From: Paludibacteraceae bacterium
Lineage (GTDB): Bacteria; Bacteroidota; Bacteroidia; Bacteroidales; Paludibacteraceae
Direction of reading: 5' to 3'
Assembly (NCBI GenBank): GCA_016302585.1
Contig: JAEDNI010000046.1
Coordinates: 1 to 13,135 of the forward strand
DNA: 13,135 nt
The stretch's first letter is position 1. Each line of letters starts with the position of its first letter. Positions 5,839 to 12,934 of this stretch are shown here, piece by piece. A program made the translations under genes and the position numbers. The notes under the pieces were generated by a model. That model worked only from the letters and a program-made list of their open reading frames with translations. It ran no database searches and had not been told where the DNA came from.

Positions 5839-6873
5839 ATGCTCAACTTGCTATTTTATAACCACTTATACAATTGGTATGAATCTAACCATCGTGTCCT
5901 TCCATGGAGGGAGACGGAGGATGGCTATGCGATTTGGTTAAGCGAGATTATTCTGCAGCAGACCCGCGTAGCACAGGGGCTGGATTACTACATGCGCTTT
6001 ATTCATCGCTGGCCTACCGTAGAGGCTCTGGCTGCAGCCGATGAATCGGAAGTGCTACGGGAATGGCAAGGATTGGGTTATTACAGTCGTGCGCGTAACC
6101 TGCATAAGGCAGCGAAGCTGATCGTCGAGAGCCGAGAGGCAAGAGCCGAGAGTCGGGAGGCTATTTTTCCACGAACTTTTGAGGAGATACGGGCATTACC
6201 GGGTGTAGGGGACTACACCGCCGGGGCGATTGCTTCCTTCGCCTATAACCTACCCTACCCTGCGATGGACGGCAATGTATATCGGGTGATAGCACGCCTA
6301 TTGGATATCGACGAAGCCTTCGACACCTCGGCGGGCAAGAAACTCTTTCACCGGAAGATAGAAGAACTGTTGGACCGCGAAAACCCGCGACTCTTTAACT
6401 CCGCTATCATGGAGTTCGGAGCACTCTACTGCACGCCCGTATTAGGCGATAACTGCACCTCCTGTCCGCTGCAAGAGTTCTGTCTCGGGTATGCGCATCA
6501 TACAGCGGAACTGCTCCCTGCTCGTAAACCACGTCCTAAAGTACGCGATCGATGGTTCACATACCATATCTATCTCTGCGGCGATCAGACGCTTATCCAA
6601 CGGCGTGAAGCCAAAGATATCTGGTATCATCTCTACGAGTTCCCGTGTACGGAAACCGAAGGATTAAAGGATGAAAGGATGAAAGGCGAAAGGGGTATTG
6701 AGTTGACCCATGTGCTGTCGCACCAGAAGATTCATGCGCGGTTTATTGTACGCAAGGTACAAAAAATGCCGGAATTACCCGGCACTATCTGTATTCGATG
6801 GGAAGAACTTAACGACTATGCTCTTTCCCGATTAACGCTGCGAGCGCTTGATACAATTCCGCATAAGGCGTAG
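5839..6873 (+). CDS. mutY: A/G-specific adenine DNA glycosylase MutY
   Basis: Removes adenine mispaired with 8-oxoguanine, preventing G:C to T:A transversions. Catalytic Glu36 lies in WLSEIILQQT. The helix-hairpin-helix is LPGVGDYTAGAI, and the catalytic Asp144 is in PAMDGNVYRV. The [4Fe-4S] ligands are Cys198, Cys206, Cys209 and Cys215. The first spacing is seven residues where six is usual. A C-terminal NUDIX-like 8-oxoG recognition domain follows, with THVLSHQKIHARF as the FSH-type loop. Two repeat-derived insertions are present: residues 97-108 (heptads) just before the helix-hairpin-helix, and about 275-285 (8-base units) in the C-terminal domain. A promoter lies at 5767-5797. The 3' end overlaps the convergent DUF2520 gene by 65 bases. 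Confidence 0.96.
   Translation: MLNLLFYNHLYNWYESNHRVLPWRETEDGYAIWLSEIILQQTRVAQGLDYYMRFIHRWPTVEALAAADESEVLREWQGLGYYSRARNLHKAAKLIVESREARAESREAIFPRTFEEIRALPGVGDYTAGAIASFAYNLPYPAMDGNVYRVIARLLDIDEAFDTSAGKKLFHRKIEELLDRENPRLFNSAIMEFGALYCTPVLGDNCTSCPLQEFCLGYAHHTAELLPARKPRPKVRDRWFTYHIYLCGDQTLIQRREAKDIWYHLYEFPCTETEGLKDERMKGERGIELTHVLSHQKIHARFIVRKVQKMPELPGTICIRWEELNDYALSRLTLRALDTIPHKA
6127..6161 (+). repeat. In-frame heptad array inside mutY
   Basis: Five 7-base units in a row: GAGAGCC, GAGAGGC, AAGAGCC, GAGAGTC, GGGAGGC. They encode residues 97-108 (ESREARAESREA), between the helix ending KAAKLIV and the FPRTFEEIRALPGVG segment. This is a purine-rich, more GC-rich relative of the AAAGTCG arrays elsewhere in the window. 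Confidence 0.85.
6662..6693 (+). repeat. Second in-frame tandem repeat inside mutY (8-base unit)
   Basis: Units GATTAAAG, GATGAAAG, GATGAAAG and a degenerate GCGAAAGG give an 8-base period. They encode a charged stretch, LKDERMKGER, just before the 8-oxoG recognition loop of MutY. Confidence 0.7.
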
Positions 6874-7543
6874 TCTTTAATATCTCCAAGTGTTTATTTA
6901 TCACTTCATGGTCTCCGCGTTTGGCAGGGCCTGTCTGTGCGTCCTTGGGGCGCATGACATGTACCTTCGCTGCCGTCTGATCAATAAGCGGTAACAGAGC
7001 CTGGAAGGGGATCTGAGTGCCTTTTAAAACATCCTCCGCGATGCGGTACATGAGGTTGGAATAGTTATTGGCGAAGATACCAGCTATATGCAGCCGTTCG
7101 CGGTCGTGCTGGTTCGCTTCATATATCCTACTCGTCAGGCACTGCGCCAAGGAATAGATAGCTGCTATATCATCGATATTCCGTCCCTCAATGAAACAAG
7201 GGATACCACTCCACTCGTCTATCAAGACCTCTCTACTGAAACTCTGGAAGAAATAGAGCACACCGGCATGGGGTTTATCGGGTCCGAACACCTCTATCGG
7301 CATAGAACCCGAGGTATGCAGGTGCAGCGCCTTCGGCGCATCCACTCTCGCTACCACTTCCCGCAGCGCGTGGTCGGCTATGGCATAGATATAGACGTCT
7401 GCTTCAGGTACTTCCGCTTTCGCGGGTGCGCCCTCTGCGGTCAGCGATCGTGCATGCACTAACTCCGCCCGAATACCATTTAAACTCAGACCATGGTGCA
7501 GGTTCGAACCCACACTTCCGGCACCCAAAATAACAATCTTCAT
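6809..7543 (-). CDS. Rossmann-fold, DUF2520 domain-containing protein
   Basis: A predicted NAD(P)-binding protein of 244 aa. The N-terminal Rossmann-like domain starts MKIVILGAGSVGSNLHHGL, with the dinucleotide-binding glycines at residues 7-12, and continues through HTSGSMPIEVFG. The second half (from about residue 120, including RLHIAGIFANNYSNLMY and TGPAKRGD) is the all-helical DUF2520 region that resembles the C-terminal dimerisation domain of pyrroline-5-carboxylate reductase-like enzymes. The substrate is unknown. It starts two bases after the stop of the metallo-beta-lactamase-fold gene and is the last gene of the leftward operon. Its 3' end runs 65 bases into the end of mutY on the other strand. 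Confidence 0.88.
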   Translation of the reverse strand: MKIVILGAGSVGSNLHHGLSLNGIRAELVHARSLTAEGAPAKAEVPEADVYIYAIADHALREVVARVDAPKALHLHTSGSMPIEVFGPDKPHAGVLYFFQSFSREVLIDEWSGIPCFIEGRNIDDIAAIYSLAQCLTSRIYEANQHDRERLHIAGIFANNYSNLMYRIAEDVLKGTQIPFQALLPLIDQTAAKVHVMRPKDAQTGPAKRGDHEVINKHLEILKTTPYAELYQALAALIGKEHSR

Positions 7544-7545
7544 CC

Positions 7546-8997
7546 TTATAATTCTACTATTTCACCCTTCTTCGGTACACTCACCTGTCGGAATCCGGCT
7601 TCCTCTAAATGGCCTTTATAAGCCTCAGCAGCTGTCTCTTCACCATGTACCACAAACGTTCGTTGCACCTGGTCCACCGCCAGACTACGGGTCAGGTAAT
7701 CAATCATCTCTTGGTAGTCACCATGTCCTGAGAAGCCTTCAATCTTCGTGATCTGGGCTTTGATACGCCGGTCCTGACCGAAGATAGAGATCCACTGCAA
7801 GCCGGGTTGCTGAATACGTGCCCCCAACGTAGTGGGTTCACAGTAACCAACAATTAGAATCGTACACCGCGGATCAGAGATATGATTTGCCACATGGTGC
7901 TTGATGCGTCCTGCCTCCAACATACCCGAAGCGGAGATGATGATACAGGGGTCCTCCTTGTGATTAAGCTCCTTCGACTCGCGGATATCCGTGATATAAC
8001 GTAAGGTGTTAAAACCGAAGGGATCGGGGTCAAACTGCATCGTATCACGCACTTCCTCACTCAGTTCATCGGGATACATCCGGAATATCTGGGTGGCATT
8101 GGTGGACATCGGAGAATCCACATAAACCGGTATCTGCGGCAGCCTACCGTCGTTATAGAGTTGGTTCAGCACATAGACGATCTCCTGCGTACGTCCGACG
8201 GAGAAAGAAGGGATAAGGAGTTGTCCCTTGCGATAGACGCAAGTATCCTCTACTACACCCAGCAGTTCTTCCTCAGTGACTAATTGTTCATCATGCAGGC
8301 GGTCACCATAGGTGGACTCACAGATGAGGTAATCGCATTGCGGGAAGAGTTGTGGCGACGGCAGGATATGACAGTGTTTACGACCGATATCGCCCGTATA
8401 AGTCAGGCGCTTCCAGCGCTTGGCGTTGTTTTCGCAGTTTGCGTCATTTTCGTATATTTCGAGCGAACAGACAGCGCCGCCGAGCATATGACCGGAATTG
8501 GTGAAGGTCAGTAGTACATCGTCAAAGAGACGGAAACGGCGATCGAAACTATAGGTAACGAAGAGTTTCATCGCCCGGTTAACATCGTTCTGGTTATAGA
8601 GTGGTTCTACCTTATAGGTCTTTCCTTTCTCTTTATGGGGATGCTGGCGGTCGATCTTCTTGTTATACATCCGCACGTCCTGCTCCTGAATAAACGCGGT
8701 GTCGGTGAGCATAAGCGAACACAGGTCGCGGGTGGCAGGCGTACAATAGATATCGCCTTTAAAACCCATCTTCACCACATATGGGATCAGTCCGGAGTGG
8801 TCGATATGGGCATGCGAAAGCACGATGCAGTCGAGTGTTTTGGGGTCGAAACCCAAATCTCTATTGGCGGCATCGGTCTCCATTCCTTTACCTTGGTACA
8901 TACCGCAGTCCAAAAGAATGGTGTGTCCTGAATCGGTTGTGATAAGGTGCTTACTGCCGGTTACCTCCCGGGTAGCACCAATGAATTGTATTTTCAT
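7546..8997 (-). CDS. Beta-CASP metallo-beta-lactamase-fold ribonuclease
   Basis: Predicted zinc-dependent RNase of the CPSF-73/Ysh1-like beta-CASP family, 483 aa. The zinc motif HAHIDH supplies His62, His64, Asp66 and His67. The beta-CASP part contains STYGDR, IISASGMLEAGRIKHH, and the late FSGHGDY and VVHGEE motifs with the further metal and catalytic histidines. The chosen start, MKIQFIGATREVTGS, matches the normal beginning of the family. A longer frame starting at 9066 is possible but would overlap era. The gene follows era by 17 bases, which suggests a shared role in RNA or ribosome metabolism. A short Asn-rich insertion (ENDANCENN, around 8425-8451) interrupts the expected turn before RLTYTGDIGR. 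Confidence 0.93.
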   Translation of the reverse strand: MKIQFIGATREVTGSKHLITTDSGHTILLDCGMYQGKGMETDAANRDLGFDPKTLDCIVLSHAHIDHSGLIPYVVKMGFKGDIYCTPATRDLCSLMLTDTAFIQEQDVRMYNKKIDRQHPHKEKGKTYKVEPLYNQNDVNRAMKLFVTYSFDRRFRLFDDVLLTFTNSGHMLGGAVCSLEIYENDANCENNAKRWKRLTYTGDIGRKHCHILPSPQLFPQCDYLICESTYGDRLHDEQLVTEEELLGVVEDTCVYRKGQLLIPSFSVGRTQEIVYVLNQLYNDGRLPQIPVYVDSPMSTNATQIFRMYPDELSEEVRDTMQFDPDPFGFNTLRYITDIRESKELNHKEDPCIIISASGMLEAGRIKHHVANHISDPRCTILIVGYCEPTTLGARIQQPGLQWISIFGQDRRIKAQITKIEGFSGHGDYQEMIDYLTRSLAVDQVQRTFVVHGEETAAEAYKGHLEEAGFRQVSVPKKGEIVEL

Positions 8998-9014
8998 GGT
9001 TAGTGTACGGTGTA

Positions 9015-9950
9015 TTAGGATAAGTCGTAGCCGTAGTGTTTGAGGCGTCCGGTGTTCGAGCGCCATTCCCGATCTACCTTCACAAAGAGCTGGAGGAAGA
9101 CAGGTTTTTGGAAGAACTCCTCGATATCCTTACGTGCCATCGATCCTACACGTTTGAGGGCACTGCCGGCTTTGCCGATGAGGATACCCTTTTGCGATTC
9201 GCGTTCGCAGTATATCACCGCATTGATGCGAATGATATGTTCTTCCTCGTGGAACGTCTCGACTTCCACTTCTACGGAGTACGGTATCTCCTTGTCGTAG
9301 GTAAGCAGGATCTTCTCACGTATGATCTCGTTGACGAAGAAGCGTTCGGACTTATCGGTTAATTGATCTTTAGGGAAGAATGCCGGTCCGGCAGGCAGGG
9401 CCTCTTTGATTGCATCAAAGAGTTGCGCCACTCCAAAGCGCTCCTGCGCCGAGATGGGGAAGATCTGTGCTTCAGGTAATTGGGTATGCCAGAAAGCCAC
9501 CAAGGACTCCAGTGTCTCTTGGGTGGTCAGGTCTATCTTATTGATGATAAGGAAGACTTTCGTTCCGGCCGCAGCCATCTTCTTCACTTTCTCCAGGAAA
9601 TCCGCATTGCGGTCCGCCGTATCGGTGACATCGGTGACATAGAGCAACACGTCGGCATCCACAAGGGCCGAGCGACTGAACTCCAGCATCTTCTCCTGTA
9701 AGCGATAATTAGGGGAGAGGACTCCCGGCGTGTCTGAATAGACCATCTGGAAGTCCTCGCCATTAACGATGCCTAAAATGCGATGGCGGGTGGTTTGCGC
9801 CTTCGATGTGATGATCGAAAGCCTCTCCCCTACCAGCGCATTCATCAAGGTGGACTTGCCAACATTGGGGTTACCGACGATGTTTACGAAGCCACTGCGG
9901 TGACTTCGTAAACTTTCGTCATTGGTTATTTGTAATTGATTATTTGTCAT
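9015..9950 (-). CDS. era: GTPase Era
   Basis: Essential GTPase that binds the 3' end of 16S rRNA during 30S assembly. G1 is GNPNVGKS (residues 26-33), G3 is DTPG (72-75), G4 is NKID (136-139) and G5 is SAQ (166-168). The C-terminal KH domain contains GILIGKAGSALKRVGSMARKDIE. The 311 aa include about 17 extra N-terminal residues: normal Era proteins begin within a few residues of SGFVNIVG, but here MTNNQLQITNDE precedes it and is encoded by the heptad array 9921-9955. No internal ATG lies between the repeat and G1, so the repeat ATG is the best start. The start lies two bases after the M16 stop, so translational coupling is likely. Confidence 0.96.
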   Translation of the reverse strand: MTNNQLQITNDESLRSHRSGFVNIVGNPNVGKSTLMNALVGERLSIITSKAQTTRHRILGIVNGEDFQMVYSDTPGVLSPNYRLQEKMLEFSRSALVDADVLLYVTDVTDTADRNADFLEKVKKMAAAGTKVFLIINKIDLTTQETLESLVAFWHTQLPEAQIFPISAQERFGVAQLFDAIKEALPAGPAFFPKDQLTDKSERFFVNEIIREKILLTYDKEIPYSVEVEVETFHEEEHIIRINAVIYCERESQKGILIGKAGSALKRVGSMARKDIEEFFQKPVFLQLFVKVDREWRSNTGRLKHYGYDLS

Positions 9951-9955
9951 TGTTA
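9921..9955. repeat. Heptad array bridging the M16 stop codon and the era start
   Basis: On the plus strand the units are ATTGGTT, ATTTGTA, ATTGATT, ATTTGTC, ATTGTTA, a 7-base period with a 14-base alternation like that at 3063-3094. On the coding (minus) strand it includes the TAA stop of the M16 protease (9955-9953), the era ATG (9950-9948) and about the first ten era codons. Confidence 0.88.
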
Positions 9956-12862
9956 CATTACTGCGTCCATCAACTCTTGGGTCGAGTTGAAGAGTTTAGC
10001 CGGCGAGAGTTTGGTTACTTTGCAGCCGAGTTCCTTCTCGATGGCCTTCACGTCAATCTTCTTCGGGTCTCCCATGAGGATGATAGTAACGGGTTTGCCC
10101 TTGATATTATCCTCGTAGAACTTCTCGATATCATTGAAAGTGAGGGCATCGATAGCCGCAGCGTTAACCTTAGCAGGATCGTCCTTGTAGCCCAGACGTT
10201 GCCATGCCTCGAAAGTAGCAGCTTTGCCACGCATCGACGGTTTAGCGGTCTGCGCAGCCTGCTTGAGGGCGGCTTTGAGAGCAACTAACTGTGTCGAGTC
10301 TTTCGGCATGTCGGTCAGGATATCCATATATACGGAGATGGCGTCGTTGACCTTATCCGACTGGGTACCCACGTAACCGATGAAGTAGCAGTCCTTACCC
10401 GGGAGTTCCGGCGTAGCGTTCACACCATAAGCGGAGTATGCCATGGAGCGTTTTACACGGATCTCATTGAGCACGATACCCGTGAAGCCACCGGACATGT
10501 ATTGGTTGAAGGCGTCAGAAGCTACATCCGAAGCGATGTCATACGGACGGCCGTTGATGTAGAAATAGAGGTCCGCCTGCTGTACATTGCTATTCGGGAG
10601 GAAGAGGACGGTCGGTTTGTCGTAGGTCACGCGGTCCTGCACAAACGGCGACTTGGAAGGCTGCATACCTTCAGTCAGCGGCAGTTCGGGCACGAGTTTA
10701 TCCTCGGGGAGCGTACCGCAGTAGAAGACGTCAAGCGCGTAGGTACGAGCCGAAGCGATGAGACGCTGAACCTGTACACCATCCATGTTCCAGATGTCGA
10801 TGAACTTCACCTCGTCGAGGTAAGCGGACTTCTTACCGTAGAGGGCATACTGCATGAGGGCAGACTTCTGCACGGCGGTACGTTTCTGACGACTATAGCG
10901 CGAGAAGAACTCGTTACCCTTGAGCGCATCGAGCTGTTTCTGCTCGAGATACGGCATGAGGAGCTGACGGTTGACGAGATTCATGATCTTATTCATATTC
11001 TCATCCTCACCGGAGATGGAGATGTAGAAATACGAGTCGTTGCAACCATAGGATACCGCAGCACCGAGTTGCGCAATCTGCTGGTCGAAATCCTTACCTT
11101 CGAGAGCCGGATTGCCCATGATACCTGCGTTCTCCATCAACATCGCTGCGTACGGCAGAAGCGGCATCTCGTGCTCTCCCACGCCATAACGGAGGGTGAG
11201 GGTGAAGATATCATTCTTCGTGTTCGGCGTGTAGTGGAGTTTCACGTTCTCGCCCAGCGAAGAGATCTTCACATCGTTGAAATCATTGAAGGTCTGCTTG
11301 AGTTCGCCCTTCGGCAGTTTCTGGAAAGCCTCAGCGTACTCGGTCTTTGCATTCTTCACCGGATCAAGCGGTTTGATATTCGGCTTCGGAAGGGTTTTCG
11401 GCTTCATATTCTTGGTATCCTCGTCGAAGGAGATGGTCATGTGGTCGGCATTGAAATACTTCTTTGCGACACGTGCGATCTCCTCTTTGGTGAGGGATTG
11501 AATCTTCTCGTTAGCCGTGAAGATATCATCTACCGGTTTGCCATAGGTGAATGCGTCCACGAGGACGTTCATCTTGGTCGAAGGCGACTCGTTGAAAGCC
11601 TTGTACTGCTGCGCGTACATGTGCTTTACGTTCGCGATGAGGTCGTCGGAGATCTCGCCACGTTTGATCTTATCGATCTCCTTCATGACGATAGCCTCGG
11701 TAGCCTTGTCGGACTCGAACATCTGCTGGTTGGCGTCATAATAAGGCACCGCCATGACGATCAGACGACCGTCGTTACGACGCGCGTCGAGGAACGCATA
11801 CGAAGCCGAGACATCACCCTTGGTGTTGACCTGGTCGAGGAGACCTGTCTGACCGTTGTAGAGGAGATTGCAGACGAACTCCAGGACATCCTGATCTGCA
11901 TCACCTTCTTTGAGACCCGGATATACCCAAGCGACCTGCGGGTTATAACCGAGGTTGTAGTGCTTCTTTCCAGTCAGTTGGACAGACGGATAGGACGGAC
12001 GTGAAGGCAGTTCTTTGGGTTGCAGACGTCCGAAGGTCTCGGCAATCATCGGTTTGGTGGACTCGGAATCGAAGTCTCCGACGATGATGAGCGCCATGTT
12101 ATTCGGCACGTACCAGGTGTTGTAGAACTCAATCAGACGACTCAGACGCGGGTTCTTGAGGTGCTCGGGCAGACCGATGACGTCACGCTCGTAAGGAGAA
12201 CCTTTGTAGATATCCTCCATGAGCTGTTTCTGCGCCTGTGAAGAGGGGTTGTTGGCGTACATATTGTACTCCTCGAACACGTTCTCCAGCTCCGCCTGGA
12301 AAGTACGGAAGACAGGGTTGATGAGACGATCGGAGAAGATCGTCAGCCAGCGGTACATCTCTGCAGCCGGGAAGGAGTTGTGGTACGCCGTAAGGTCAAA
12401 AGACGTATAGGCGTTCACGCCCTCGGCACCGATGAGATCGAGCATGTTGAAGAAATCCTCGGTAGAAGAGATCTTCGCTTCACGCATGGAGCACTCGTTG
12501 ATTTGGGTAGCGAGTTGCTCACGGATTTTCGGATCGGTGGCATCGCTGTACTGGTCGTACAAAGCGATGATCGAGTCATAGATCGGTTTCTCTTTCTCCC
12601 AGTCGAGGGCGCCGATACGCTGTGTGCCCTTGAAGAGCATGTGCTCCAGATAGTGCGCCAAACCGGTGTACTCTGCCGGTTCGTCCACGGCACCTGCGCG
12701 AACTACTACATAGCCCGTTACGTCCGGTGCATCGTGGTCTTCCCACAAAAGCACAGTGAGACCGTTTTCCAACTTGTACTCTGTCAAACCCTCACGGGAT
12801 TGAGCGGAGAGAAATGCGATGCTGCATACCAGCAGCAGAACGCTAAGTAAATACTTTCTCAT
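9953..12862 (-). CDS. M16 family zinc metalloprotease (two-repeat pitrilysin-like), secreted
   Basis: Predicted 969-aa peptidase with an N-terminal Sec-type signal peptide (MRKYLLSVLLLVCSIAFLSA, cleavage near residue 20), so it acts in the periplasm or outside the cell. The inverted zinc motif HYLEH gives His70, Glu73 and His74, and the distal Glu lies in ELENVFEE (about 191-198). The protein has the usual tandem architecture: an active first half, and a second half from about residue 540 whose equivalent helix (LPYAAMLMENAG) lacks HxxEH. The Arg/Tyr substrate-clamping segment RVKRSMAYSAYG is present near residue 800. It starts 72 bases after tdh, with no TAnnTTTG promoter seen in the gap, and ends two bases before era. 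Substrate is unknown. Confidence 0.95.
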   Translation of the reverse strand: MRKYLLSVLLLVCSIAFLSAQSREGLTEYKLENGLTVLLWEDHDAPDVTGYVVVRAGAVDEPAEYTGLAHYLEHMLFKGTQRIGALDWEKEKPIYDSIIALYDQYSDATDPKIREQLATQINECSMREAKISSTEDFFNMLDLIGAEGVNAYTSFDLTAYHNSFPAAEMYRWLTIFSDRLINPVFRTFQAELENVFEEYNMYANNPSSQAQKQLMEDIYKGSPYERDVIGLPEHLKNPRLSRLIEFYNTWYVPNNMALIIVGDFDSESTKPMIAETFGRLQPKELPSRPSYPSVQLTGKKHYNLGYNPQVAWVYPGLKEGDADQDVLEFVCNLLYNGQTGLLDQVNTKGDVSASYAFLDARRNDGRLIVMAVPYYDANQQMFESDKATEAIVMKEIDKIKRGEISDDLIANVKHMYAQQYKAFNESPSTKMNVLVDAFTYGKPVDDIFTANEKIQSLTKEEIARVAKKYFNADHMTISFDEDTKNMKPKTLPKPNIKPLDPVKNAKTEYAEAFQKLPKGELKQTFNDFNDVKISSLGENVKLHYTPNTKNDIFTLTLRYGVGEHEMPLLPYAAMLMENAGIMGNPALEGKDFDQQIAQLGAAVSYGCNDSYFYISISGEDENMNKIMNLVNRQLLMPYLEQKQLDALKGNEFFSRYSRQKRTAVQKSALMQYALYGKKSAYLDEVKFIDIWNMDGVQVQRLIASARTYALDVFYCGTLPEDKLVPELPLTEGMQPSKSPFVQDRVTYDKPTVLFLPNSNVQQADLYFYINGRPYDIASDVASDAFNQYMSGGFTGIVLNEIRVKRSMAYSAYGVNATPELPGKDCYFIGYVGTQSDKVNDAISVYMDILTDMPKDSTQLVALKAALKQAAQTAKPSMRGKAATFEAWQRLGYKDDPAKVNAAAIDALTFNDIEKFYEDNIKGKPVTIILMGDPKKIDVKAIEKELGCKVTKLSPAKLFNSTQELMDAVM

Positions 12863-12886
12863 TGTTGTTAATTATTTAGTTTTGTT

Positions 12887-12931
12887 CTAGTTTACCTAGT
12901 TTAACTAGTCGAACTAGTTTATCTAGTTTTC
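12887..12931. repeat. Nine-base tandem repeat with palindromic ACTAGT cores
   Basis: Five contiguous 9-base units: CTAGTTTAC, CTAGTTTAA, CTAGTCGAA, CTAGTTTAT, CTAGTTTTC. Several junctions create AACTAGTT-like self-complementary cores. The array lies in the gap between the tdh stop and the M16 start, ending four bases from the tdh stop. Unlike most other arrays here its unit is 9 bases. Confidence 0.85.
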
Positions 12932-12934
12932 TTT

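Noticed and set aside
8998..9066. Upstream extension of the beta-CASP RNase to an earlier ATG at 9066
   Set aside because: It would add 23 residues without family resemblance and overlap the end of era. MKIQFIGATREVTGS is the normal start.
10502..12004. A 500-codon open frame on the plus strand
   Set aside because: It lies entirely antisense to the M16 protease, whose frame carries clear family motifs. The translation shows no domain-like pattern, and the opening reflects codon bias of the real gene.
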